DNA from: Sternotherus odoratus
Lineage: Eukaryota; Chordata; Testudines; Kinosternidae
Length of the DNA: 64,000 nt
Assembly (NCBI GenBank): GCA_032164245.1
Contig: JAVMKO010000006.1
Location: 11,956,119-12,020,118, forward strand
Direction: 5' to 3'
The notes beneath the pieces were generated by a model. The model was given only the letters and a program-made list of their open reading frames with translations. It made no database searches and was not told the DNA's origin. Both the position numbers and the translations under genes were made by a program. Shown piece after piece: positions 34,465-45,875 of this stretch; position 1 is the first letter of the stretch, and every line of letters begins with the position of its first letter.

Positions 34465-35078
34465 GGCCAACTGAAGAAAAGCTAGTGAACAATAAAATAA
34501 ACTCTGGTCACATGCATTGGGTCACTCCAAGGATATTATGCCTCTTTCACATGCTCTTGGTATGAGAGGGGTAAAAGATATTCAAAGTTAAGCATATGCG
34601 ATTGCATGCATTCATCTGTATGTTAGGCGCCTAGCTGGCATGTGTGTAGAAATACTTTAGCTGCATCTTGTGCATATATATCTTAAGCACATGCAAATTG
34701 TGTGTGTACTATTGCACATGCCTAACTTTGAAAATATAGCCCTGGTTGTGTTATGTTGTATCTATGGTTATTACATCCGTTTTCTTATCTCTATATGCTG
34801 TCTGATGTTTACAAATGTGTAAAGTCTATGAATGGAACAAGTTTCTTTTCATTTAAAGAGTTTTGCATTTGGACATGTGATGTTCTATTTGTTTTGCATG
34901 ACAGTTTCTTGCTGGCTTTTGACTCACTTAATTGGGTTGCTTTTGCATGAGAAGCTGCTTTATATGGAAAGATAAACTTGGGTCACACCAGTCACACGTC
35001 TCTTGTTGACTGAAAAAGTGTGTTTGATTCTGACATGCTGGTGTTGGATTTTTTTTCACTTCTGATAACTACTGGCAG
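34465..35078. other. no gene; unassigned
   Basis: The stretch is AT-rich with runs of GCATATG-like sequence. I see no supported feature. Confidence 0.5.
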
Positions 35079-35720
35079 CATGATCCAGTGGCAAGTGCAC
35101 AAGACTGGGAATCAGGAAACCTGAGGTCTATCCCTACTTTTTTCATTGACTGTGTGGGACTTTGGACAAGCTGCTTGACAGGGCTGGTCAAAAATTCTCC
35201 ATCAAAACTGTTATTTGATGGAAAATTGGGTTTTCGGTTAAACTAAACTTCACAAGAGCTCTGTGGAAATTTTTGATTCTTTTTATCAAAAAACAAAATG
35301 CATGAAAACTGAACTGTTTTCAGCTGAAAAATAAAGTGTTTCCATTTGGATATGCTCCTGCCTCATGGTAGTTGTAATTCCATTGCCTTGCATTCCTGAT
35401 CTCTAGGGGCAGAGTTCCCCCGTCAGACATAGTTTCCCAAAATGCACCACTTTCCTTCACCAAGGCAGGAGACCACAGGCTTCATGGGAGATGTAATCTG
35501 AGAGAGTCATGCCTACAGAGGAGCATGAGCTCCTCTTAAGCTATAATTTCTGTCAAATGCTACAGCAGCATTTCTGAATACAAATTTTTCATAGAAATTT
35601 TTCATAGAAAACCAAAAATTTTCCAATAGCTGTCTCTCTTATCCTTTCTGTGTCTCATTGCCTGATCCATATAATGGGTTTAATAATGTTCTCGCAAGAC
35701 ACTGTGAGATCTACGAACTA
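35079..35720 (+). repeat. MIR-like tRNA SINE split by a MITE
   Basis: The left half (35079-35178) has the tRNA-derived head with an A-box-like ATGATCCAGTGG and a B-box-like GAGGTCTATCCC, then the core ending GGACAAGCTGCTTGA. The right half (35635-35720) resumes with TGTCTCATTGCC and ends CTGTGAGATCTAC, the typical tail of this family. A 456-bp element separates the halves. Confidence 0.65.
35179..35634. mobile_element. MITE inserted in the SINE
   Basis: CAGGGCTGGTCAAAAATT at the left and AAAATTTTCCAATAGCTGTC at the right are imperfect inverted repeats. The element interrupts the SINE at 35079-35720. I could not fix a target duplication, so the superfamily is open; hAT is likely. Confidence 0.55.
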
Positions 35721-36504
35721 AGAATGTTTCTATAACAGTGTTGCCAGCTCTTGTGATTATATTGTAAGCATTATTACACGTCTTGCATATCTGGTGTTTT
35801 CCTTAAAGCCTTAGACCACGGAGTCATATGAATACAACAGAATATCAGCTTTTGGAGTGTTTTTAAAGCAAGTTTCTAGCCCTCATGTTATGGAGACAAG
35901 CATGAAGATTCAGAAAGTAGAAGGCAAATTAAGAGATCTCTAATGTATATTTTAAGAACAGTCTCGTGATTTTTTGGGGGCAGCTCATGATTTTTTAATG
36001 CTTGGGGCTTACATTACTGATCTAAGTACTAAGTGTCAGAATTGTTGACACCCAAGATAAGTGATGTTGCCTAGAATAGACCGAAAATGAGGAGAGGAAA
36101 ATAAATGTGAGTGTCCATCTCCTTTGCTTCACCTTGGTGCTGCAAGTGCAAAACAGTGGTGTAATGTAACACAAAATTAATGTTTTCCCTTACGGGTCAA
36201 TTTGTATCCAGATTTAAATCAACTGAAACTCCATATTCACACTCAGTTGTATATAGCCATTGTCCTCTTTACTTCAGCCATAAACTCTTGCCTTTCAATT
36301 ATCTGGAGCTGCTTTTTAGCAATAATCTGTTCTTTTCCTGTCATGATCTCACTTTAGTCAGTGGAATATCTCTTTTGTCTTTGTTTTTTATGCAGATAGA
36401 TATGCTGATATAAATCAGTGGTTTAAATGCTGCTGGGAGAATTTGGAATGTCAATTTTGGCATTCTTTTATTATAGCAGCAAAACCATGAAATACTGCAG
36501 GTAC
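35721..36504. other. no gene; unassigned
   Basis: I see no supported feature in this AT-rich stretch. Confidence 0.5.
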
Positions 36505-37490
36505 CGTAGGTTAGAATCATAGACTCATAGGACTGATATCTTGTCCTATTTTTCAATCTTCTTTGATAGGTCATGTTTTCTAGACCTTTAATCATTTTTG
36601 TTGCTCGTCTCTGGACTCCCTCCAATTTGTCCACATCTTTCCTGAAATGTGGCGCACAGAACTGGACACAACACTCCAGTTGAGGCCTAATCAGGATGGA
36701 ATAGAGCAGAATTACTTCTCACATCTTGAGTACAACATTCCTGCTAATACAGGCCAGAATTATGTTTGTTTGTTTTACAACAGTGTTACACTGTTGACTT
36801 TTATGTAGCTTGTGATCCACCATGAACTCCAGATCCCTTTCCGCAGTACTCCTTCCTAGGCAGTCATTTCCCATTTTGTATGTGTGCAACTAATTGTTCC
36901 TTCCTAAGTGGAGTACCTAATATTTGTCCTTATTGAATTTCATCTTATTTACTTCAGATCATTTCTCCAGTTTGTCCAGCTCATTTTGAATTATAATCCT
37001 ATCCTCCAAAGCACTTGCAACCCCTCCCAGCTTGGTACTGTCAGCAAACTTTATAAGTGTACTCACTATGCCATTATCTAAATCATTGATGAAAATATTG
37101 AACAGAACTGGACCCAGAACTGATCCCTGCAGGGCCCCACTCAATATGCCCTTCCAGCTGATAACTACTCTCTGGGAGCCATCTAGTTTGTTTGTGAGAA
37201 GGTCATGCAAGACAGTACTCAAAGCCTTATAAAGTCAAGATATACCCCCATCAACCACTTCCCCACGCCCCATCCACAAGGCTTGTTCCCCTCAAAGAAA
37301 GCTCTTGGGCTGGTTTTACACTATTTGTTCTTGACAAATCCATTCTGACTGTTATTTATCACTCCATTATCTTTTAGGTGTTTGCAAATGGATTGCTTAA
37401 TTATTTGCTTCATTATCTTTCTGGGTACTAACGTTAAGATGACTGGTCTGTAATTTCCTGGGTTGCCCTTATTTCCCTTTGTATAGAACA
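36505..37490 (-). pseudogene. CR1 LINE reverse transcriptase fragment
   Basis: On the minus strand this decodes as the C-terminal half of the CR1 ORF2 reverse transcriptase. The stretch at 37222-36959 has the hallmark QGSVLGPVLFNIFINDL and a catalytic box reading FADS where FADD is expected. Nearer the 3' end, 36634-36560 reads LEGVQRRATKMIKGLE, a known CR1 segment. Frames are broken by stops and indels, so it is a 5'-truncated dead copy. CR1 is the dominant LINE of birds, turtles and crocodilians. Confidence 0.85.
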
Positions 37491-37508
37491 TAGAGCAATA
37501 GATCTAGT

Positions 37509-38030
37509 GCAGGTTCCCAAACTGTGGTATGTGTACCCCTGGGGATACACAAGACATCTCTGGGTGGTATGCATGAGAAATTGTGTAATGGTGGATTTGA
37601 TTTATTCTATTTTCATAATAGGCTGCTCAGGAAAAGCTTTAAAACTGTAGGAATTTGTTATATAAAGTATGATAGTTCAAGACAAACCAATAAGAACACA
37701 GATACACAGAGATGCTGATGTACAGAGTCCTCACCTCTAATAACCATACAGCATGGGGTCAGTTGCCCAGCAACTATCCAATCTAATTGAGCTCAGAACT
37801 TAAGAGTTTGTTTATTTTTTCATTTGTATACATCCCACTATAACTACACCTGTCTATAATTGTGAAATATGGGCAGATGGCTAAAGACAGGTAGTACTAA
37901 GAAGAATCCACAAAGTATCAGTGATGAGAAGGGTAAGAGTATAGAAGTAACTGGTAAATCTGGAAGTGGGTTCATGGGCAGCTGGTAGATCTGGAAGGGG
38001 GTATGCAATAAGAAAAGTTTGGAAACCTCT
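37509..38030. mobile_element. hAT-type nonautonomous element, 522 bp
   Basis: The left end is GCAGGTTCCCAAACTGTGG and the right end AAAAGTTTGGAAACCTCT, its imperfect complement. The flanks GATCTAGT (37501-37508) and GATCTAGG (38031-38038) differ at one of eight bases. The interior is noncoding. Confidence 0.8.
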
Positions 38031-38038
38031 GATCTAGG

Positions 38039-38548
38039 GTAAATCTCCGGTGCCCCCTAATCTCTAGCAAAGTTTGGCTAATCTTTAATCAGAACTCCAA
38101 TCTACACAATTGAGTAACTTTGGCTGTGTTCTGTTGTATTTTTCTAATCTCTGCAATGTTTGTCCTCTATGTACCCCGGGCCATCACAACACAATAATCT
38201 ATTCAAATGAAGTGTACTTAGGGTCATGTGTTGATAGAACATCTTGTATGCAGCTCACTATTCAATATCTCAATATAAAGTCCAAGACCTTGTTTACTTA
38301 TTTTATTTCTCTTCATTGTTAAACTAAATGGTGGTGTTCACAGGGAACCAGAAACCTTTCACCTCATTTGTGGTCTGTATTTTGTTGAAGTAGTTATAAA
38401 CTTTAATCTGGTTTACATCCATAGTTCTAGACTGAGGCTGTATTGAAAATATTTATGGACCAGAAGTAAGTTCTAACTAGAAATGTATATGGCCCGTATT
38501 ATTGTAGTATGAGTGCCTCCCTCATATGTAAAAATAAAAATAACAGTA

Positions 38549-38552
<4 letters not shown>
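38039..38552. other. no gene; unassigned
   Basis: I see no supported feature before the CT microsatellite. Confidence 0.5.

Positions 38553-38617
<65 letters not shown>
38553..38617 (+). repeat. (TC)n microsatellite
   Basis: About 32 uninterrupted TC units lie immediately left of a Harbinger derivative. Confidence 0.97.
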
Positions 38618-38620
<3 letters not shown>

Positions 38621-38626
38621 TTCTAG

Positions 38627-39315
38627 GGGCTGGTCCCCACTACGGCTTAACGTTGACTTTAGCGACGTTAAGTCGATATAAACATGTACCCGTCCTCACA
38701 TGCATGCCATTTGAGTTGATTTAAAGGGACCTCAAAATCGACTTCTGTACTCCTCCCTAACGAGAGGAGTAGCGCTGAAATCGACCTCTCTGGGTCGATT
38801 GTGAGCTAGTGAGGATGCATGTGACAACTAGCCTCCGACCTTCCACAATGCCCGTTTGCTCCCCAGGGGACCAGCCACCACTCCGAGCAGCCCCGTGCCC
38901 CCCCCCTGTGCCCGCCTGAGCAGCTCCGCGCTGGCTCCCCCCACCCGCCCGAGCAGCTAGCTCCGTGCTGGCTCCCCCCCCCCCCCGCCCGCCCGAGCAG
39001 CTAGCTCCGCGCTGGACCCCCCTCCCCCATGCCAGCCCGAGCAGCTAGCTCCGCGGACCCCCCGTGCCCACCCGAGCAGCTCCGCGGACCCCCCATGCCC
39101 GGCTGCCCCGAAATGGTGCCTGCTGGGGACTCCCGGAATGGTGGGATATCTACCCACAGTGCAACACTCCCTATGTCGACGCTTACCACAGTTGTGGGGA
39201 CAGACACTGCCGACTTGCTGTGCTTAGTGGGGACGCACAAAATCGACTCTATACAGTCTGCTTAAAAAAATCGACTTAAGGGAAATCGACCTACGGCTGT
39301 AGTGAAGATATACCC
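38627..39315. mobile_element. internally deleted PIF/Harbinger derivative, 689 bp
   Basis: Its outer 200 bp on each side match the ends of the autonomous elements at 43407 and 47663: GGGCTGGTCCCCACTACGG on the left, and TATGTCGACGCTTACC plus TGTAGTGAAGATATACCC on the right. Flanks are TAG on the left and TAA on the right, an imperfect 3-bp duplication. Both genes are gone, replaced by a GC-rich run with repeated CCGAGCAGCT units at about 38890-39090. The frames in that run are compositional. Confidence 0.85.
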
Positions 39316-39639
39316 TAAGCCTGAAGAAGAAATAGCTTGATTAGTTTACAGTCTGTGTGTGTGTGTGAGTGAGTGAGTAGGTGTGAGTGTTTGAGGAACT
39401 TTATTATGGGAAAGCTGGGTGTATACATGAGTTCTATATTCAGTTCTGCAAATGGTGAAATGTGTGGTCATGTAATGAAGACCTAGCTCCCATGAAAGGT
39501 GTCTCCCGCATCCATGAGTTGCCTCCTATGGAGCAACAGTTTCATTACTCTTGTATTTCAGCTAATAAAGACTGGTTTCAATCAGTTGCCCTGTCAATAT
39601 GGTTTTGAATTTTCCTGGCCTAGTACTTCTGCAAGCAGG
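39316..39639. other. no gene; unassigned
   Basis: A short GTGAGTGAG run lies near 39358-39390. Nothing else is supported. Confidence 0.5.
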
Positions 39640-39757
39640 ATGAAGTGGGTATTAACCCACGAAAGCTTATGCTTCAATACTTTACTTAGTCTTTAAGGTG
39701 CCACAGGACTCTGTGTTACTATTCCAGACTAACACGGCTACCTCTCTGATTCTCCTC
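39640..39757 (+). repeat. hammerhead-type repeat
   Basis: The copy has AGGATGAAGTGGGTATTAAC, a CCCACGAAAGCTTATGC stretch, the AAGGTGCCACAGGACTC block and the 3' end CTCTCTGATTCT. The upstream box is partly degraded. Confidence 0.8.
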
Positions 39758-40984
39758 CTCATGTAACTGTATTTGACACGGATTCCTCCTTTTCATATGA
39801 ACTCAGGGTCCTTCACGTTCTCTGTTGGACTCCATTGACCACCTCCCAACAGGGTCAGCCCAAGATGGTGGAGTCCAGCGTGAAATAATATGGTAAGGCT
39901 CCATCCAGCTCCTTGCTTTCCTGTGGCTTGTTCCCCCATGTCTGTACAGCTACCCCCTCCTTCCTAGCTGCCCAAGATCCATTCACACTCCAACTATTTT
40001 ATTAGCCTCCGTAGTCTTTGGTGAAACCCCTAGGAAGCCAGCAGGATGAGCTAAAACCTGACTTTCCAAGCTAGGCGGGGAGGAAGGGAAATTCAGTATC
40101 TGCCATGAATCATGTCAGAAGATATGATGATAGGTAAGGAAGAAGGGATGGTGTGCCAGCTGGCTATAAATGCAAGGTCCTATCGGGTCACCCAGGCTGA
40201 GGGCCACTACTGCCTCTGAACAGAAACTTGCATTGGATCTGTCTATCTTGGGTGCTTACCATAAAAGTTGTGTACCTCTCCCTTTTTAATTACCCTCACC
40301 ATGTGAGGAGGGAAGTACTTTCATCTCCCCTTTGCAGATTGGGAACTGAGGCATAGAAAGACTAAGGTCCAGCTCCTCAGAGATATTTGGGCACCTAACT
40401 CCCACGGATTTCAGGTCTCCCATGTTCCAGGCTAGCCCACAAACCACTGGGCCACCCTTCATCCCAGTAGGCTGAATAAATTATCTCAGGGTTCTTGGAG
40501 AGTTATTAACTATAACAGAGGGGCCTTGCCATATTGCTTTAGTTTTTGGCATTACCAAAGCAAAAGCAATATCATTGATGTAAGGGATAACCATTGATTA
40601 CCCTGTGATAAACTGGAGAGCTCTCCTTAGCTAGCATTGCATTGTTGGCCTTGAGCCATACTGACAACCAATCATTTAGATAATTGCAAGATAATTAAAA
40701 GGAGATAAATCTTCCCTGTCTCAGCCGTGTCCTTGTCGAGTTGGCAAAGTGCTAATTTCTGCCCAGTGAGATGCAATGTTCTGTTTAGGTAGTGCTTTAT
40801 AAACATTGGTTTAGGTCCACATGGCTTTCTGCAAGAGGGATTCCTGAGGAAGTAATTCCACCTGTTTTTTTCCCCTCCAAATCTCACCCTTGGCATGCAA
40901 GGTTCCATACTAGTGTAGGGTCTGGTTTATCTGACACCTCCCTAAGGTAATTTAGTGAATCTTGCTAGTTACCTTTCTCATCAG

Positions 40985-41115
40985 TCATTGTTAGTGCTGT
41001 TATTCCCATTTAGCAGATGGGGAAACTGAGGCAGAGGAAAATAAGTGACTTGGGTAAAATTACTGAGGAAGTTAGTGTCAGGATTGGGATTAGACTTCAG
41101 AAGTTCTTGAATTCA
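40985..41115 (-). repeat. MIR-like SINE fragment
   Basis: The plus strand reads GATGGGGAAACTGAGGCAGA, then AAGTGACTTGGG and GGATTGGGATTAGA, which is the complement of the MIR core and tail. The head is missing. Confidence 0.75.
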
Positions 41116-42149
41116 CTTTAAATTTACTACTGATATTGCTTTATAATAAACACTGATTATAACTTGTATGATTTTTTCTTCTTGAACATATGTGAAATCC
41201 TTATAATCTGTAACAGGATGATTGCTTAAAAGCTGTGGCTTAGGGTTTATAATCTTGTGTAGTGTACATGCACACATTGTTGGAAGAAGGAAAAATGCAA
41301 GCGGTCGTTTTAATTAATGTCTTCCAAAGCTTGAAAAGCCAGCCAATTGCATCTACGTGTTTTTGCAGGCCTAGATATAATATTAATCACCTCCCTCTGT
41401 TAATGCCTACAGTTCTCCAAATGGCATGTTATAACATACACAACTATTAAAGCCTGAATTGTGTTTTCTAATATATTAGCCACAACATGACAGCAAATTA
41501 AGTTTCCATTTTAGCCAAAATCCAAGGGGAAAATGATAAACAGAAAAATTATTCAGGAAATGTGCATTTCCTGGTAAAATAAATTTAGTAACATGACAGG
41601 AAAATTTCAAAGTTGAAATAATACAGGATATTAGATTATACAAAACTATATAGATTCCCCATCTCTTTTAATCATTTACATACATGTTAACGCTCATAGT
41701 TTATTTCAGAAATAGCAGAATATCGAATTATGTGGGACACAATCTCACAAATCTGCAATCCGGGCTGAGGGGGAGAAAAGAAACATTTTCCAAAATGTTA
41801 ATGAGTATTTGCACTGAGTGTCTGTGTGAAGCAAAAACCACTTTTCCTTTTGAGATAGTTACAGTTTGCCTCTGCTGTAGGTATTTGTATATAAGAACAC
41901 ATTCTTCCTGAAGTCCAATTCATAGCTCACCTATCTACTGCTTCCATTACATGTTCTTAAAGCATTTCCCTTATACTTATAAGGCATTCACTAAGAAAAG
42001 AAAGTAAAACTAGCTTTGTGGATGCCTTGCAGCTAAGTTGGTGATGCTGCGGGCTGCTTGGCACATTGCATTATCCTTTCAGCTCCAGAGATATGAGTTA
42101 AAATACTGTATTTTGGACACAAGTAAAAGGGTCTGGTAACCCTATTTAT

Positions 42150-42420
42150 TTGTATTGCAGTAGGATCAAGAAGCCCTAACTGAGATCAGGGCCCCATTGT
42201 GCTAGCCACTGTACATACACATGTAAGAGACAGCCACACTCTGAGGAGATTGCAAGAAAAGACAAAGCATGGGGGAAAAGAACATTTGTGTCTCCATTTT
42301 ATCGATGGGAAGATGGGTCACAGAGAAACAGATTTGCCCAGTGTCCCACAGAAGGTCTGAACTGAACCTAGACTTCTTGAGTCCCTTGATAATATCTTAA
42401 CTACAAGATCATTACTCTGT
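42150..42420 (-). repeat. MIR-related SINE, sauropsid type
   Basis: TTTGTATTGCAGTAGGATC leads into GATCAGGGCCCCATTGTGC, then CACAGAGAAACAGATTTGCC and a decayed tail. This composite is widespread in turtle and bird genomes. Strand is assigned by comparison with the MIR core. Confidence 0.7.
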
Positions 42421-42919
42421 GGGACAATTTATAGATACCATTCGGATCCCTAGGGAACGTTTGTCCACATCAGGAAACCCTCCATATGTTGACCAGTGTC
42501 TGTTCAAGAGTGGTCTGGGGCTGGCACGGCATAGTCCGTGGGGAGGTTTGCATAGCACCTGCATGCACCATGCTTCCATCTGGTCAGTGTTGTTAGTTCA
42601 TCTCAGTTGTGAGAGCAATATTCTCCCTTAAAGTTCAGCTCTATTGAATTTGGGCAGACTGAACTGGATGGCGGGTTTTGTTTATTACCATAAAAGGTGC
42701 CAGCCATGCTGCATCCCCTTCGTATGCTGAGACATGGCCTGATCCAAAGCCCATTGAAGTCAGTGTGAGGCTTTCCATTTATCTAAGATGGAGCCAGGCA
42801 CTAAAAGAAGGCATTGGCCTTAAAATATTTTAACATGCAAATACTAAGAGGAAGGAACAAGAGACTGGATTAAGAATGTAAGGAGAGTCTTCAAGGATAC
42901 GTCTAAACTGCCGTCAGAA

Positions 42920-43143
42920 TTGTGACTGCAGCTCATGTAGACACAGCTGAGGTAGCTTTGATCTAGCAAGCTTAAAAATAGCAGTGAAACCGTAGCAACA
43001 ACGGCAGCAGCACGGGACAGCTGCTCTAGCACATACTCAGGATCCTGAGTGAAGATGGACAGCGCGTGCTGCAACATCACTGTTGTTATTTGGATTAGCT
43101 CAATCCAAGCTAGCTCAGGTATGTCTACATGAGTTGCAGCTAC
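42920..43143. mobile_element. possible MITE with 45-bp inverted arms
   Basis: The left arm (GACTGCAGCTCATGTAGACA...) and the right arm, complement of ...TGTCTACATGAGTTGCAGC, match imperfectly over about 45 bp. I could not define flanking duplications. The GTATGTCTAC-type end recalls Harbinger MITEs. Confidence 0.45.
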
Positions 43144-43154
43144 ACTGTTTAAGT

Positions 43155-43272
43155 CATGTTAGTCTGTATCCGTAAAGAAAACGAGAAGTACTTGTGGCAC
43201 CTGAGAGACTAACTAATTTATTTCAGCATAAGCTTTCGTGGGCTATGGCCCACTTCATCGGATGCATAGAAT
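43155..43272 (-). repeat. hammerhead-type repeat on minus strand
   Basis: On the minus strand the order is GCATCCGATGA, a GTGGGCCATAGCCCAC hairpin, GAAAGCTTATGC and the GGTGCCACAAG block. GCAT and ATGC flank the core as a potential stem I. This is the best-preserved ribozyme-like core in the window apart from U4 changed to C. Confidence 0.8.
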
Positions 43273-43403
43273 GGAACCCATGGAAGTAAGATGAATATAC
43301 ACACAGAGAAAACAACAAAACATAAAAAGGTGGAAATTACCATACCAATTCTAAGAGGTTATTTAATTTAATTTACACCATTGATTGCACTGTAACCCTG
43401 CTC
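43273..43403. other. short unassigned spacer
   Basis: I see nothing supported here. Confidence 0.5.
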
Positions 43404-43815
43404 TAAGGGCTGATCCCCACTATGGCTTAACGTCGACTTTAGACTTTATGTACCCGTCCTCCCATGCATGCCATTTGCGTCGATTTAAAGGGCCCTCAAA
43501 ATCGACTTCTGTACTCCTCCATAACGAGAGGAGTAGCGCTATAATTGACCTCTCTAGGTCAATTGTGGACTAGTGAGGACGCAAGTGACATTACTAGCCT
43601 CCAGAGGCTGTCCCACAATGCTCCATTCTGACCGCTCTGGACTGCTTCACTGCTCCACTGTGACCGCTCTGGACAGCACTCTCAACTCGCTGCTCTGGCC
43701 AGGTAGACAGGAAAAGACCCGGGAACATTTGAATAGCATTTCCTGTTTGGTCAGCGTGGCCAGCTCACCTGCACAGCTCAGTCGCCATTCAGAGAAATCA
43801 GCAGCACAAGCTGCC

Positions 43816-45588
43816 ATGCAGACCTCAGCATCACAAGACTCCATGCAGAGCTCAGCAGCACAGGAGACCAGCCAAAAGAAAAGAGCTCCAGCATGGTCCA
43901 ATAATGAGGTGTTGGATCTGATCGCTATTTGGGGAGAGGAATCTGTGATGTTGGAACTCCGCAACAACAAACAGAATGTCAACACGTTTGCCAGGATCTC
44001 CAAGGCCATGCTGGAAAGAGGCCACAAAAGGGACGCGCAACAGTGCCGTGTGAAAATTAAGGAGCTGAGGCAAGCGTTCCAGAAAGCCAAGGAGGCAAAC
44101 GGACGCTTGGGGGGTGCTCCATGGACATGCCAGTTCTACAATGAACTAAATCAGATAATGGGGGGCGCCCCCACCACCATCGCACCGGTCTGCGTGGACT
44201 CCACACATGGGATAATCGTCAGGTCTGATGAGGATTCGGAAGATGAGGATGATGATGATGAGGGAAATATCACGGAGCAGCAGGACCGAAGTGGAGAGAT
44301 ACCTTTTGCAGACAGCCAGGAGCTGTTTGTCACCCTGGAGCCAGTACGGTCCCAACCCTCCCAGGGGGTACCCCAGCCCACGACGGATCCTCTGGTGAGT
44401 GGTCTTTTTTTTGCACACACACCCCTTTCCCCCCGCCAGTCTGCACAAGTGCCCCCCCACTCCCAACAGCCAGCCCTTAGACGGTCCGTAGTTTTGTTGG
44501 TCTTTAAATTTCCTGGTACAGCGTGCCTGGGTTTTCAGCCTACAATCAAACACACCACCTCCCCCTGCCACGCTGCACCCCCCCCCCCCGCACCCCCCCG
44601 CCAGTCTGCACAACCGCCCCCGTCCCCCCCACCAGTCTTCACAACCACCCGCGTCCCCCCGCCAGTCTGCACAACCGCCCGCGTCCCCCCCCCGCCAGTC
44701 TGCACAACCGCCCGCGTCCCCCCCCGCCAGTCTGCACAACCGCCCCACCCCCCACTCCCAACAGCCAGCCCTTAGACAGCCCGTGGTTTTGTTTTGAAGC
44801 TCGCGGTGAGTCCCACGCAGTGTGCTGGAGGAGGGATCCACATGGGGGCGGGAAGGGGGGGGGTTACTCTGGAATATCCGAGTATGGCTTAAGGTTAACA
44901 TGGCCCGCTGCATGGTGATTTCAGTAGCCGTGTTGTGTTGAGGCTGTATGTGAGATGCTCCTGTGACTTTTGTATGAGGCATCCAGTAACTTTTAGGTGC
45001 GGAATATACTCCTAATAGGCCGTTGAATAATGTGGTTCCCCGTAGCATAGTACTCCCATTGTGATCCGTGAATGTTTCTGTCTCATAACCTTGTGCCTTT
45101 CTTTGCCCACAGCTGCACAGTTATCTCAGAATCCGCCCACCTGCCCCTCTCGCCGTCTATCGCAGATACGGAAGCGTAAAAAGAAAACGCGCGATGACAT
45201 GTTTAATGAACTACTCCGGAACTCCAACGCTGAGGCCGCACGGCAGACTGAATGGAGGGCAAAATTGCTACAGTCAAGACAGGAATCAAGAGCTGCAGCA
45301 GAAAAGCGCGAAGAACAACGGCTGGAGCGTGAGGAAAGACAAGAGGCACGTGAAGAAAGGCGGATGGATGCTTTGATCCGGATAATGGAGGACCAAAGCG
45401 ATATGCTCAGGTGTCTGGTAGAGCTTCAGCAGAACCAAAGATCGCCTCTACAGCCTCTGTGTAACCACCTCTCCCCCTCCCCAAGTCCCATAGCTTCCCC
45501 ACCCAGACGCGGGGTGAGAACCTGGGGGGGGGGCTCCGGGGACCGACCCACTCTACACCACAAGCCAGCACAAGCAGCAGCAGGATGA
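43816..45588 (+). CDS. Myb/SANT-like protein of Harbinger element 1, two exons
   Basis: In autonomous Harbingers this partner binds the transposase and helps it enter the nucleus and recognise the ends. Exon 1 holds the Myb/SANT-like trihelix (APAWSNNEVLDLIAIWGEE, then CRVKIKELRQAFQKAKE) and an acidic run of Asp/Glu. A donor GTGAGT is at 44395. Acceptor AG at 45119-45120 keeps the frame, whereas AG at 45111-45112 does not. Exon 2 (45121-45588) has a basic RKRKKK signal and a charged coiled coil, followed by AATAAA at 45718-45723. The start is the ATG conserved with element 2; an in-frame ATG at 43618 would add 66 residues. Confidence 0.75.
44395..45120 (+). other. intron of the element 1 Myb gene
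   Basis: The 726-bp intron contains a C-rich array around 44560-44760 in which CCAGTCTGCACAACCGCC recurs with variable C runs. Plus- and minus-strand frames across this array (up to 300 codons) are artefacts. Confidence 0.65.
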
Positions 45589-45875
45589 GTTTACCCAAAA
45601 ACTTAAAAAAGCTGCTGAGTTTTGGCCACCCTAACCCCTTCCCCCCACCCGCTCCTCCACCACTGTGACTGCTGGTTTCCCTCCCTACCCCACCCCACCC
45701 CGAATTTGTGATGAACCAATAAAGAAACCGTGATTTTTAAAACAGTGTATTTATTTCCTCTGCAAGCATGGGGGGGTGGGGGTGGAAAGAGGGTGCAAGG
45801 ACGGCAGGCTTAGGGCTGAGCAGAGCAAGGGACCAGGTTGTCAAACGTCATCTTGGGCACTCATGAAACTGGTTT

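Larger units (their letters stand above)
39758..42919. other. no gene; noncoding with SINE copies
   Basis: Two SINEs are listed separately. A further MIR-like piece lies near 40295-40400. The remaining frames (up to 78 codons) show no domains. Confidence 0.5.

Noticed and set aside
44146..45048. 300-codon minus-strand frame in Harbinger element 1
   Set aside because: It runs over the C-rich intron array and antisense to the Myb exon, and has no counterpart in element 2.
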